Shown in pieces: positions 11,451-24,265 of a stretch of 64,000 bases of DNA (positions are counted from its first letter, which is position 1; each line of letters opens with the position of its first letter). Position numbers and translations under genes: made by a program. The stretch is from the NCBI RefSeq assembly GCF_905220365.1, contig NC_061126.1:4774001-4838000 (forward strand), in the 5' to 3' direction. The notes under the pieces were generated by a model. The model was not told the DNA's origin. It saw only the letters and a list, made by a program, of their open reading frames with translations, and made no database searches. The DNA is from Vanessa cardui. Its lineage: Eukaryota > Arthropoda > Insecta > Lepidoptera > Nymphalidae.

Positions 11451-14058
11451 TATATTGGGAATATAAAAGAGCATTCACACGTACTAGATTTAGCACTCTC
11501 AGCGACCACAAGGTACGCAAGCAAAACTTAAAGTGGACTCAGCTAAAATTGAAAAAGGTCGAACCGAGTGTACACTACGTGTCAGAACTAACAAACTGAA
11601 AACTTATCCGTCTGTAATTTTCAACTATTGTCGGATATTTATTATAAGATATTGGTTTTATAGAAATACATAACGAAATTGTAAGAAACCTGTTTCTGTA
11701 TAAAATGTATAGCATAATTTAATTCGTAAAGAAGAAAATTTATGTGAATTCAGATTGAAAATTTCAATGTTTTATCTAATATTGCCTTTTATTGTGCTGT
11801 TCCGTTAGTCTTTAGATCTTTATAAAAATATAAAGTAGACCTTATAATATCATAATTGTGAATATTATGAGATATCTACTGTTTATTCAAAGAATGTTTA
11901 GGCTTATTATTGATAAGTTAAAAAGTTGTTTGATACCAACCCAAGGTTAATTTGAATTAAATTCGTACGTTAAATATAAATTAAATTCTGAATAAATTTA
12001 AACTATGAAAATAAGTAGGAATGTTACATACCTACATATAGAAGTGGGCTAGGGTAGAAATAGAGATTGCTAAATTTCCATCTTATGGTATATTTACTTT
12101 ATGCTATATTTCCATATTATATTTATACGGAACCCTTTAATGTGCGTATCCGACACGCTCTTGGCTGGTTTTTCTAAAATAAAGTTCGTATAACACGATG
12201 GAAGTTATCGATCGTATTCTGTCACTGCTAAAGAATAATATATATATTTTTTATTTTATTATTTGGATAACCAACAAAAGAAAACATTATTACATTCATT
12301 TCATTATCAAACTATTAACAATAACTTAAATGTCCTTTTAATTGTAGGCTATCACATCATGCAAAATATAATAATTGTAGTATATCAAGTTTTAAGTTAA
12401 AAAATAATAATAATAAATGCAATAAAAGATTACATAATAATCAATAACATTGACACTATTACAGAAATTTAAAATTATTACATTATTACAGAAAGTACAA
12501 TTTAACATTTTAATATAACACAATTTTTTTAAATTATCACAAAATTAAATTAATTTTTTTTTTATTATAGTTATTTTTTAAAAAAAAATGCATAATGTGT
12601 AATACTAAAATCAATCAAGAAGAAAATATATATTATATACATATATTATATTTACACATATGAATATTCATGTCAAATGTCTATATATTTAATTAAATAT
12701 ATTTAATTTTCAATAACAATATTTCTATTTCCTTTACCATTACTTAAACAGAATCCTAAGTGAGAAAACATCGAAAAGTAACATATGGAAAATACTTGTG
12801 AACGACGTAATATTTAGTGCTTCTAGTACTACATTAATGTATCAGGTATTTTTTAAATGTCAACGAAACGGAAAAAATGATTGTAAATAAAAATCATACT
12901 TCGATTAAGTATGACGTATAGTTCCAAGGACGTAGTACAGAGCTGTAACTTAATCTCAACTCAACTTCAAGAGCCTTCTACGCCATTAGAATTGAATGAG
13001 GATTACAGATATACAAACTTGAGATTTACATATTTTAAGCTTGTAGCGCTGCTCAACGAACGGTTCTTAGTTAATATATCTTTTAATATAGTACATCACT
13101 ATTATACTTCACTACATACAATCAGTCTAGTTCTGTAAAAAAGCAAGAGAAAAAAGGCAGACAGTCTCGCTGCAAAATAAAATATTCGTTAGTTCTGAAG
13201 AAAAATTTCTTTGCAAGAATATAATATTCTCTATAATAGATTTTTCATCAAAGACTGAAAGTTTAGGGTAAGTACGCCTTGGAGTTCGTTAAAATATTAC
13301 CAAAGTTACCTGTTAGATTTCAGCTAATATTTCACTGAGGCTATATTTTCTTAAGAAAGCGCTGTAAAAGGCTATTACAGGCGTATAATATATTACGGAA
13401 ATCCCTTGAGGACAAAACTAGTTTCGACTCGAAAACTTTCTGTATCGACGGTGTTCGTTTTTTTTTTGTTGTATCGAATACTTGGTACATATTATGTTCA
13501 TTAATCAAGTCTTTGCAACAACTAAACTAAAATTTTGTCACTATACCACTTTCCTTTCGGCTTAAAGTCTTCGGAGGAAACTTTGATTGTATGGAAGTCT
13601 TTCCTACTAAACTTTTAGTCAACATTCAACATACTTTACTTATCTTATGTAGTTTGATATAAATAACGTATTTGTGTTGTAGATTCATGTAATACTGAAA
13701 GAGCTGTTCCTTATTCATCCCCTTCCCTTATTCCCTTATTCAATTCCCGATCCCTTATTCAATTGACTGATTTAAATTTGGAACACTTTAACAGAACAGC
13801 CATCAATGCATTAACGTGGCATGACCATTCTAAATAAGTTCGTAAGGAATATGAATATAACCTCAATCTTTGTATAAGTTAAAACAGGAACAAGCTTTTA
13901 AAAACTCAGAGAACCGCAAAGTAGGTCAATACTAACGCGGTAAGTACATTTACGTCTCTAGCCTTACGTATTTTGCTCCTCGTAGATTACCATTTATTTA
14001 GCACCTTTTCTTATATTTTTCTCGGTTTTATTTTTAGGCTAATACGACATCACATTTG
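11451..14058. other. AT-rich intergenic DNA, no gene seen
   Basis: A very AT-rich core lies at 12230-12720. The 75-codon frame at 12911-13138 has no recognisable domain, splice context or repeat match and is left uncalled. Near 13725-13770 the phrase CCCTTATTCAATT is imperfectly duplicated. Confidence 0.4.
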
Positions 14059-14310
14059 TACTTGGTGGTAGGGCTTAGTGCAAACCTATCTGGGTAGGAA
14101 TCACCCACTCATCAGTTATTCTACCGCCAAACAACAGTGCTCAGTATTGTTATGTTCCGGCTTGAATGGTGAGTGAGCCAGTGTAACTACAGGCACAAGG
14201 GACATAACAACTTAGTTCCCAAGGTTGGTGGTGCATTGACGATGTAATGATGACCACTTACCATCAGGTGGCCCATATGCTCGTCCGCAGCTTATACCAT
14301 AAAAAAAAAT
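14059..14310 (+). mobile_element. TTGGTGGTAGGGCTT repeat (copy A)
   Basis: It starts CTTGGTGGTAGGGCTTAGTG and ends TTATACCAT followed by a run of A, as the other plus-strand copies do. About 40 bp present in copies at 17143 and 39128 (the AGGAATAGTTAATATTTC section) are missing. No protein is encoded. The poly-A-like end suggests a retroposed element, but no A and B boxes are evident. The family is one I associate with nymphalid butterflies. Confidence 0.75.
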
Positions 14311-14329
14311 CATTTAACCAAAATATAAA

Positions 14330-14425
14330 GACAGTAGTTCTTATTTTAGTAGTTTGTAAACCGATTTAGATGAAATTTGGTACGGACATAGGTAGAATCC
14401 TGGTTTTAGAAGTTTTTTCTTTAAC
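14330..14425 (+). mobile_element. Helitron fragment
   Basis: AACCGATTTAGATGAAATTTGG is followed by TACGGACATAGGTAGAATCC, phrases of the non-autonomous Helitron family seen at 6219 and 54443. Neither terminus is preserved. Confidence 0.45.
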
Positions 14426-14907
14426 AAAAAGTGTCGACATTGAACGAATGTAGTAACTTTAGCAGGAAAGATACTCTCAACATATGCCTAAAACGTCTCT
14501 GGAGGTTACAAAGACAAAACATTGTCAGCGAAAACCAGCATCTCATCTTTCGTACAATTTATCTCGACGAAATCTTTTCCAATCTTTAAAACCCAGTCAG
14601 TATCACGCTCGGCTATTTATTTTGTTAATAAAATCTTAAATTTCTTGAGCTACTTACTAGTTTTACTGTCTACGGGTATAATGTTGTCTTAAATTTTCGG
14701 GATTATTACACATTGAAATAAAACTAGTTATAACGGATTTGAATAGCGTATAATTATTTTTGACATATCGTGTCTACCCGTGACCACGAACGCTGTGAAG
14801 TGCTCGAAACGTCGGGATTTCAAAAATAATTAACATATGCGATTACTACGGGTATGTTTTATAATTTAAAAGTAAATAAATTAACAGTCAATTCCTCATT
14901 CTCGTTC

Positions 14908-15172
14908 TTCCTCCTCGACTAATTCCTTTTGAAGAGAAGATTTGGAAATTACCAACACGCTGCTCCAAATAGGTTAGTGGTGAATGCACGTGATAGATTC
15001 TTATCCAAAACATACAGGTTTCCTCAGAAAGGTTCCCTTCGAATCCGAGCTCGAAATTAATTATAATATACAAATTAAACACATAAACTTTGGGTTGCTA
15101 ATACTGGATTTGAACTAAGAATTATCAATAAAGATTAATGTCTTGTAACCACTAGGCCATCACTGTCTTCGT
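14908..15172 (-). mobile_element. SINE family 1, old copy
   Basis: The reverse 3' part (GAAGAGAAGATTTGGAA), the middle (CAGGTTTCCTCAGAAAGG) and the reverse head (GGATTTGAACTAAGAATTATC, AACCACTAGGCCATCACTG) are in order. The 64-codon frame 14888-15082 lies within it. Confidence 0.65.
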
Positions 15173-16200
15173 AGAATTTGACAAATTATGTTGTTTTATA
15201 ATTACGTAATGCATATACTATTAATATATAGTGTCACAACCTTAGTGACGTCATATTTTACGCGTTATTATTTTGTCAAGTACATAATTGTAAGCCTATA
15301 TATTTTCAAAATGCATAAACTGTCAACGTAATGTATTCGTGTAACAATAAATTTAATAGGTAGTTTCGTGACTAAAGTACCGGAGCCTGCAATTTTGTCT
15401 CCGACCACGTTGACATAATTAACTCTGTTCCGGAATAAACAGCGTAGATATAAACATACTATGTTGTCAAGGGCAATTTAAAAACTATAAGCTTCCGATA
15501 CTATGTTTGCAAACTATTAACGACCCGCTTTTATCAGCGTAATATTAAATTATGATTTTCATTTGCTCACAATTAACTTTGATTTATAACATAAAAAATA
15601 CACTAAAGCTATAATTGGATACAAATAACGTAATATTCGACTAAATTAAGAAGTAAGCTAATACTTGATATAATAATATAATTATTACGATTTAATAATC
15701 GGCTTTGTAAACAATCCTTTAATTTATTTTTTGTAAGATTTTTTCAATATATCAAGGGTACTACGATGGTGACACAATATATCAGTTCCCGGCTACGAAA
15801 TATGAGTTACGTGACTTCGCACCCGTTTTTTGCCTTAAATCTTACAGCCTGGACTTTATCTGGCCATGTAATATAAAATTTATTAACTTGATTTTAGGTG
15901 AAGCACGTCTCGCCGCGGTAACGACGGATCATTCCGTATCTATGTACATATCTAGTGAGAAGTAAAGTAATAGCCTGTAAATTTCCTGCTTCTGGGCTAT
16001 ACATAAATAGCTATCATGTTTAAGAGATTTAGAGCCTTTTCAAATAATTGGCTCTAGGTCGGGTTGGATATATTGTATGTACATTTGGTAGATTTTCAAT
16101 TTTATATGTGTGCTTTTTTCGCGATATTTTCTCTCATCGTCAAGGATGAGATGAACTATCAACACCACTAACGGTGATGAATTATCAGCATATAAAATAA
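15173..16200. other. Intergenic DNA, no gene seen
   Basis: A SINE 3'-end scrap (AGCCTGTAAATTTCCTGCTT) lies near 15970. The rest is unassigned. Confidence 0.4.
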
Positions 16201-16453
16201 GACTACGCCGCCTCTTATACTAAACAATCTGTTACAAAGTCTGTCTCTTAGACTAAGCCGTCTCTTAAACGAGGTAGTCTCTTATATCATTTCGTTTCTT
16301 ACAATAAACGTTTTTTTCACTAGCCCATATACACTTGACCGTGTGTTACACTAGGCCATCTCATACACTAGGCTAATCTACACTAGCCTTCTTGTATACT
16401 AAGCCATCGCTCACACTAGACTCTTCCCTGCGTTATCTAACACTAGACCGGTT
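16201..16453. repeat. Degenerate 16-20 bp tandem repeat
   Basis: A loosely repeated unit, about ACACTAGGCCATCTCAT, recurs more than ten times with variable spacing: CTTATACTAAA, CTTAGACTAAGCCGTCT, TTACACTAGGCCATCTC, ATACACTAGGCTAATCT, ACACTAGCCTTCTTGT, ATACTAAGCCATCGCTC, ACACTAGACTC, ACACTAGACC. The array is strongly diverged, so it is old. No reading frame runs through it. Confidence 0.7.
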
Positions 16454-17142
16454 TCCGATTTTGCTATACGAAGTGATAATATACTTTCTTATGTAGTAAT
16501 CATTAAATATTTTTATGCCTTTTTGCGAGAACATTTTTTAATTGATATTTTACAGACCCGATATTTTTTACAACATGCTTTTAGTATCCTCTTTGTTGTT
16601 TTCTTATGTTTATTTTTTCTGTGTCCGCTTATATAAAATTCTAATATTTATCTTTATCTATGGAATTGGTTGTTTATATAAGAAGTAGAATATATTTTGT
16701 AGGTAGTATTTTTTGAAAAACAATCAAAACAAAATACATTTTATTTGAGAATCAATAAGAAGCACTATTAAATCGTTTTTAACAAGATTAAATTCAATTT
16801 AAAATTACCATCAGTTCGGAATTTAGATTCTACCGACAAAAACCGATAAGTGGTTACTGTGTTCCGACAATTTAAAATGATAATGAATATTGAAAAAAAT
16901 TGCCGTTCAATTTCTTTTGTCGACTATTCTGATGTATAACTTTTATTTTAACTAAATGTGTTTTGCAATTTTCGATAAATAAATATGATATTTTGAGGTA
17001 GATCCCTCGCTTGACGTACAAAGCGTAACGTTGTGGATTTTTTGTTAAATAACAATGATCAAAATTACATGCATTGAATCTAAATGAAACAAGTTATACT
17101 GATTCTCGGAAGCATAAAAAAGTACATGCTTACTATAATTAA

Positions 17143-17435
17143 TACTTGGTGGTAGGGCTTTGTGCAAGCCCGTATGGGTAGGTACCATCCACTCGTCAGT
17201 TATTCTACCGCCAAATAACAGTACTCAGTATTGTTGTGTTCCGGTTTGAAGGGTGAGTGAGCCAGTGTAACTACAGGCACAACGGACGTAACATCTTAGT
17301 TCCCAAGGTTGGTAGCACATTGACGATGTAAGGAATAGTTAATATTTCTAACAGCGTCATTGTCTATGAGTGATGGTGACCACTTACCATCAGGTAGCCC
17401 ATATGCTCGTCCGCCAAGCCATACCATAAAGAAAA
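17143..17435 (+). mobile_element. TTGGTGGTAGGGCTT repeat (copy B)
   Basis: A near full-length copy: ACTTGGTGGTAGGGCTTTGT, ATTCTACCGCCAAATAACAG, GTTGTGTTCCGGTTTGAAGG, GACCACTTACCATCAGGTAG, ending ATACCATAAAG. Confidence 0.8.
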
Positions 17436-17784
17436 TACATAATTATTACATACATCGAATCTGAAAGACAAGCTTTGCGTGTAACTCTCAAAAGCATAAA
17501 AAAGGAAGCAGATGGTATCAAGTAATAATTAGCAAATGATATCAAAAGGACATTTGTATGCCAGTGATGTTATTTCTAATGCGACGTGAGCTTAGTTTGT
17601 GAACGCGTCACAGCGCAGTCAAGCGGCTCATATTACATTCACGTTAAAACAACACGTGTCTGTTTTTGTCACTAATTAAAGGGACGGCGACGATGCGCTC
17701 GTAACGCCATATACACACTGCCTGTGATTTATTATTTAACCTTTTCGTATTTACATTTTTATAAATCATTTTTATTCACAGAAG

Positions 17785-17965
17785 AATTAATAAAATTAAA
17801 TATTTAAATATATACAAATATGAATTAAAACTAGATACTGTACAAATCTTGACCGTGTGGAATGGTGGCAAGAATGCTAAATGCATTTCCCCGTTGAATA
17901 CCAATTCCGATCCTCTGGGCAAAAAACGAACCAGCCCTCCTGTCACCAGTGGAGGTAATGAGGCG
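17785..17965 (-). repeat. Dispersed repeat, probably LINE 3' remnant (copy 2)
   Basis: It is closely similar to 4525-4705, starting near an ATTAATAAAATTAAATATTT phrase and running to the CACCAGTGGA end. The 75-codon plus-strand frame at 17849-18076 is antisense to the likely LINE sense strand. Confidence 0.5.
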
Positions 17966-19149
17966 AGGTGTTATACTTTTGATGAAGTTTTATGCACCAC
18001 TACTCCAAAGGCCTTGCGTTTCGTTTTCTTTTCGAAACATAAAAGTATTTCTTATAAATTAGATATAAAAAAGTAAGTGTCTCGGGACGCTCGACTAATG
18101 ATGACTGAAACTAATCTAAAGGTTAATTATTAATTAATATTGATATTATTTAACTTGAGAAAAAGTGTAGCGCTGCAGTTATGCGTGAGCAAAAGGGAAC
18201 GTAACGCGTTACGTAACGAAGACTTTTACCCTCCCATAAGAAGTTATCACTTAAAAAACATGTAATTACAACAATTAATAGATCGTGTAGACGTAGGCCG
18301 AAATGGCACAGTGCTTGGTAAAACCAAATATTATGGGTTCAAGATTTTTTATTTTCACTCACCATTGGTGCCATCTTGAACATGTATGTATGTAAATACA
18401 TTTTACTATATTATACACTTGCAATTATAATTTTATAATAGTGTATTTATGTGTGAATAAAATTGCTCATTCATATAGGGCATAGACAATAAGATATTAC
18501 GCATTATCAACGTTAAATTTAGATACATGTCAATTTGATCTCTATGGGAATAATCGGAGAATCATTAATTGATATTTGAGATATTGAGTTTTAGTTCTTG
18601 GAACAGTTACAAAGGACTTCGTCGCCTTCGTCGTAATGGATTTGTGGGAACGTATGCATAATATTACATAGTATATACCTATAGTTAGCGTATCATAAGT
18701 AGCTTCGGTATTTTATATGATTGCTCTGTACGCGGAAGTTATGAGGCTTCTTATATTTTAATAACTTCATCTATAAATTTCCTTTTCGAGCGTAGTAATT
18801 TTGTAATAATTTATAAAGATAGGGTCGTATAAAATATCGCTGATGTGACAGGTTTTCGTTAAAGGGTTTAGTCTCCAGACTTTATTAAAATGAAACATTA
18901 TTTTTGAGGGACCAGTTCAATTCAACTTTAATCACTGCCAATTACTTGATTGCATCTTCTTTAGTTCAGTAATTTTTAAGTACTATATATAATAAAATAT
19001 GTTTTTAAATACAAATAGTTCGTGTTGTTTCATTAATCTGATTAAACTCCAGTATAATTTTTAGCCACCGTTTGTTTTTAAGCGACAAGCGACTTGCTAT
19101 TTTACGGCTTCGTTTGCTTTTAAGCCGAGCAATAATACTAGCAACCATA
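17966..19149. other. Intergenic DNA, no gene seen
   Basis: A possible SINE head scrap lies at 18295-18355 (CGAAATGGCACAGTGCTTGG, then GGGTTCAAGA). Nothing else is assigned. Confidence 0.4.
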
Positions 19150-19262
19150 ATTAGTGTAGTTGTGTTCCGATTTAAAGAGTGAGTAGACACGTGTACCAAC
19201 AAACACATGGGAGATAACATTATTGTCGAAAGTGGCATATTGGTAATGACAGTGGTGACCAC
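19150..19262 (+). mobile_element. TTGGTGGTAGGGCTT repeat, decayed fragment
   Basis: GTTGTGTTCCGATTTAAAGA, GTGAGTAGACACG, GGGAGATAACATT and GGTGACCACA follow the order of the middle and end of copy B. The minus-strand frames at 19005-19323 overlap this repeat. Confidence 0.55.
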
Positions 19263-19778
19263 AAACAGAAAATCCGACTGAAAAACCACAAACAAGCTGA
19301 ACAAACCTCTTGCCTTGCGTCATATTTTTTTGTATAAGTTTTATCTATTTTGGATTAATAGTTGTTTTTAAATAGAGTACACGATAACAATCCCATTTAT
19401 TAAATAGCACAATCAATGTTATCTTGATAAAATATTATTCAAAAAATGAATAGGTAGTTAGAGTGCAAAAAATTAAAAAAATAGAAGGAGCTAAGAAAGA
19501 TAAATTATCCATAATATAATTAAAGTGTTATTTATTACGACAATTTCATAATGTTCATAAATGTATTTATATTGCTAAGCATAAACGAATAAAAACAAAA
19601 CAAGGAAGCAGGTGGAAGCAAGTTAAGACTATGAATAAAATAAAAATTGTGCGAGCAGCGATCTTGTATCTGAAGTAGTGACGTCTCCAGACATCTGCAT
19701 AAAAATGCTCGCTAGACACATCGAGCTATTACACATAAATATTAGTACATGAATATATGTATAACATAGCTTAGTAAA

Positions 19779-20089
19779 AAGTGAGAGTCGAGATGGTCCA
19801 GTGTTCAGAACGCGTGCATCTTAACCGATGATTGCGGGTTCGAACCCAGGCAAGCACTGCTGATTCATGTGCTTAATTTGTGTTTATAATTTATCTCATG
19901 CTCAGCGGTGAAGGAAAACATCGTGAGAAACCTGCGTCTGTCAAATTTTATAGAAATTCTACCACATATGTATTCCACCAACCCGCATTGGAACAGCGTG
20001 GTGGAATATGTTCCAAATCCTTCTCCTCAAAAGGAGAGGAGGCCTTTAGCCCAGAAGTGGGAATTTACAAAGGGTTGTTGTTGTTGTTA
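19779..20089 (+). mobile_element. SINE family 1, full length with target duplication
   Basis: A complete copy: head AGATGGTCCAGTGTTCAGAA, B box GCGGGTTCGAACCC, body, then a GTTGTTGTTGTT tail. ATAGCTTAGTAAA at 19766-19778 is repeated at 20090-20102, a 13-bp target site duplication as made by LINE-driven retroposition. The frames at 19880-20098 are internal to it. Confidence 0.88.
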
Positions 20090-20755
20090 ATAGCTTAGTA
20101 AAGTTTAATTTTATATGAATTAAAGAAACTTAGAATTACGAAAGCTTTAAGCAGCATTGAAATTTATAAGTTTCACTCAATCTTATTGATTTACGATTTT
20201 GAAATTATATATTAGATATTAATATTTTTTAGATATTTCTCTTCGTTTATATAACATTATTTGATTTTCTACGACACACAATAGACAGTACTGGCATTGA
20301 TTCACCTTGCGGAGTTACCGAGTAGAATTACATTTGTTACCGAAACAAAGCAATCTGGTTCAGCGCTAACAAATGGATTCGTGTAATGTTTGGAGTTAAT
20401 AACGTTGTTTGAACGCATATGAACATTCAAGAATTATTGAATTAGAATGCTCTTTGTGCTTAGTTATTTGATATAATCGGGAGTATAGATCGTCGATGTG
20501 TTAGTAAATGCAACCAAAGAAATGTCAAAAAAGCATTATTGGTTTTAGAATGAACTCACTGGACAAGATTTTTGACATTGTCAGTAAGAACCTGAGCAAA
20601 AATACTTCATTTAATAAAATGTATCATCATCCTCCTGCCCTTATCCCGATTTTATTTGGGGTCTTCTTCTCCTTCCATACTTCTCTGTCAGACGTCATCT
20701 CACAAGTATTCTAACCATATCAACTTGCTACATATTATAGATTATGTATATATTA

Positions 20756-20768
<13 letters not shown>

Positions 20769-20819
<51 letters not shown>
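20769..20819. repeat. (TA)n microsatellite
   Basis: About 25 AT units after a run of A. Frames on both strands here encode only alternating Tyr-Ile and are artefacts. Confidence 0.95.
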
Positions 20820-20821
<2 letters not shown>

Positions 20822-20844
20822 ATCGTATGTCAGTGTGGGCCACG

Positions 20845-20975
20845 TCTCCCAAAAAGACGAATGAAATCCAGCGAAGATCTGCTGATGTTTATGTTTTAGT
20901 ATAAAATATAAAACGCCAAATAGAATGTAAAAAAAGGCACGGGCATCTGCGAGCCTGTGGATGTTGTAAAATGAT
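20845..20975 (+). repeat. Dispersed repeat, 'aaaacgccaaa' family
   Basis: ATCTGCTGATGTTTATGTTT, AAAACGCCAAATAG, AAAAAAGGCACGGGCATC and GCGAGCCTGTGGATGTTG match 7345-7470 in reverse and 36030-36115 in part. Confidence 0.6.
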
Positions 20976-23025
20976 CTTTCACACAATCCATCCATCGTTT
21001 CCTCGGTTTAATAAAAGGTATATTAATAACATATTATGCACATATTTTCTGCATTTATTATCTTTATAAAATTGACTTTAGCTTGGTTATGCATGTAGAC
21101 TTTATAGACCAGACTGTGCCTGTATAAAATCAATCTATCAATCAGGCATTTCTTATCCATTATATATATATGCCTGTTAAGACAGCCATTTGTAAGACAT
21201 ACGTGTTAACTATTTAGGCGATGATATAGGGTATATGTGCGCAAATTCTGATATATTCCCATTCCGATAACATATCCGATGGGTTGGCATCTAACCAGAG
21301 TCAGAGAGTTAAGTCACCATTACGTGTTTTCCGAGGCGTGGAGTGTTAAAGTGTATACACTATCTACGAGAGAATGAACAACTTACTACACTTAATTTAT
21401 ATATTAACATAAAAACCTAATAACTTTCTGTAGGTGTGTCTCGGCACTAAAATTCCAATTCGCAATATCTGCCTGTAGAAGAGGCAGACATTTTATTTAT
21501 TTGTTGCATGTATTATAACATTTATTGTAATAAAAACGATGATCATTTATTTATGTACGTACATTTATCATAACAGTCACTTGTTTTTTTAACATTTCAT
21601 TTTCAGTATGTGTTTCTCTCGTCCTCACAATTCCGGTCGACCATGAGAACAAATAAATTGAAGTATTTTCGCAGCGGCTCCGGTCATTTATTTTAGTTTA
21701 AGTGTTATAAAAGCTATCGCAACTCTTGCTATTGTTCAGTAGTACTCGTTTTTTTGGTTAAAAATTGTTCCATTTCAAACTAGAAAAATGAAAGTATTTC
21801 AAGTGTCAAATTTACAGTACTATGTCTAGTAAAGAGATTTTAATATGATAATTTTAATAAATAAATAAAAATAATGTTTAATTTTATTTTGATTTAATGT
21901 TTATACAGTAACTATTTTGAATTCATATTTGTATCTATTTAAGCACTTAATCATTAATTCTTATATTAATAAATTTTATAAAGAGTAATTCTTAAAGATA
22001 TACTGTTATTTCCATGAAAACATTATCGGTTGGGAAAGAGAAAAAGGTACGCAGGGCTTAGAGAGCAAACATCATATTACTATTCTATATAATGATTGTA
22101 ACACCGGTTATCAATCCTGACTACAAGAGCAGCAAACCGGCAGCTGGCTTCATTTCCGTCGGTGTAACTGCTCAGGAAGAACAAAATAATTTCATATTTA
22201 AATAAAACGGACATACCATAACTTGAAAATATTTAAATAATTATAAAAGTCTATTTGAGACTGAACATAAACGACTATATACCATAGAAAATTTTATTAA
22301 AATCGCGAAATATCAACATATGCACACACAGACACACCACAATACATTTGTATTTTTGTTTAGATGGTTAGAATCTGAGATTAACTGACATACTATATTA
22401 TTAATTTATATTAAAAAAATATTAATAATAATACACATTTTATTTTCTAGTATATCAAAAAATTGCATTAAAAAAATACTACGTATAAATCAGTCCACGC
22501 TGAGGGCGAAACGGGTAAGAGCAAGCATATTTTAAACTAGAGCTACTTTAAAAGTTAAGCTGTAAGTGATAAGTTAAATAAGTGATCATACTAATGTATC
22601 CAGCGCGTAATATCACAAGTTATAAATAGCTTGCTTGTTTTCGTTACATTTATTATTAATGTAACTCCAATAAAGGCTGGTATATTAAATTATTTACTTA
22701 TGAATTGAGATGTTTATCTCGTAGGAACGCAATTTTATATTGACATTTAATAATGATTACGTACGAATAAGAATGCGACCTCAATATCGGTTTGATGCGA
22801 ATAATTTAATAATGGAGTATGGTAGAGTCTACACATCTAATTCGTACAACAAACATTATTTCGATAAATAAGTACGTTGTTGTTTATGCACAAGTATTTG
22901 TAAATAAACTGTTTCAATTCCATACGGTTTTGTTGAAGTTTATCGAAATTGTGGCAGCTATTTATAATGTTTATCGAATAATAGTGTTAACTAGGTCTAT
23001 CTATAATAATATCATTAATAAAATA
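20976..23025. other. Intergenic DNA, no gene seen
   Basis: Open frames (for example 22819-23046) lack recognisable domains. A less AT-rich patch at 22095-22175 (GAGCAGCAAACCGGCAGCTG) is not assigned. Confidence 0.4.
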
Positions 23026-23360
23026 TTAAACCGACTTCAAAATTAGAAACGGTACTACCCGTTAACCCGTTACTACTTAAAATAAACAAAATTTCTATGA
23101 AACTACTTGATCAATTTGAATGAAACTTACGTTGTTCCCTAAGTTAACATGTACCTAAAAATAAAAATGTCCATCCTAATACTACTTTTAGTTTTCGATT
23201 AATTTGTGGACAAGCATATGCAAAAAACATATACTTACGAAATTAAGCACACGTGCTTGGAATCCTATATTAATCGTCATACATAAATATAATTAAATTC
23301 TAACAATGTTAAATTCATACATGTCTAACTAATTACCTCCTTTTTAGAAGTCGGTTAAAA
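23026..23360 (+). mobile_element. Non-autonomous TIR element (AACCGACTTC ends), copy 1
   Basis: The left end reads TTAAACCGACTTCAAAATTAG and the right end reads AGAAGTCGGTTAAAA, giving short terminal inverted repeats. The interior is non-coding. A related copy lies in the opposite orientation at 61498-61821, sharing GTTGTTCCCTAAG, AAATTAAGCACACGTGCTTGG and the same ends. The superfamily is unknown. Confidence 0.6.
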
Positions 23361-23994
23361 ACTAACAGGCTGTTAAAGTAAAATCATTTGCATAATTTTT
23401 GGAAGAGATTCATGAGATCTGAGTCATTATCTATAATTGTAAATCCATAATTAGTAAATTCAACAGGGAGGTCATAAAATGTACGAGATTTCATATAATT
23501 TTAGAGCAGATAACTCACATCGATTAATTTCGTTTACAACATGTATGGCGTCCAAAGACTTAAAATGACATAAGAAAAATTACTTGAACTTTAGTGGAAG
23601 AATTTGTTCTATCTTTTCTAAGATAAGATACATGAATGCAAAAATCTTTTCAAATATTCTCAAGAGTCCTGTTTCACTTGTAACTTTGTGTAAGTTCAGC
23701 CTATTCGGCATGTGTATCGTCGGAATTACTCATCGAAAACTCATCCCACTAAACAAACCATTTGAGTATGTCTGCGATGATCAAACAAACGCTTCATCAC
23801 AAACATTGTTTGTGCTTGTAATTACATTGTTAATTAATACTGGAACATGATTACATATACCGTTACGATGATATACCATTGTAATTATTTTGAGTGCTTC
23901 GTCGAAAATTGTTAAGTAATTAGACTACCGGTTGGTATTTTAGTCTTGAAACGTCAAAGTAATGAATCGATGAAACTTAATTTTTCGATTACAT
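23361..23994. other. Intergenic DNA, no gene seen
   Basis: The 88-codon frame 23584-23850 has no recognisable domain or repeat match and is not called as a gene. Confidence 0.35.
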
Positions 23995-24265
23995 GAACCA
24001 CTCAGAACGCGATCCCTTTATCACCGGGTAAAATATTTAGCGGGTTCAAAACCAGGAAAATAACATTAAATATTAACGTATTGTAAATTATCAAGCGTTC
24101 GACAGTGAAGGAAAATATCGTGAGGAAACAGACATGTGTCTAATTTCAATGAAATTTTGCCTCGTGTGTATTCACCAACACGCATTGGAGCAGCGTAGTG
24201 GAATAAGCTTCGAACATTCTCAATAGGAGAGGATACCTTATATTAAGAGTAGTGTAACAGTTTGT
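23995..24265 (+). mobile_element. SINE family 1, old copy
   Basis: A diverged head (AACCACTCAGAACGCGATC), B box GCGGGTTCAAAACCAGG, body (GACAGTGAAGGAAAATATCG, TTCACCAACACGCATTGGAG) and a degraded tail. Confidence 0.65.

Noticed and set aside
12911..13138. 75-codon frame, possibly a small gene
   Set aside because: It has an ATG and a stop but no recognisable domain, splice sites or supporting context, and frames of this length are expected by chance.
20656..20995. Frames with long Tyr-Ile repeats on both strands
   Set aside because: They are translation of the (TA)n microsatellite.
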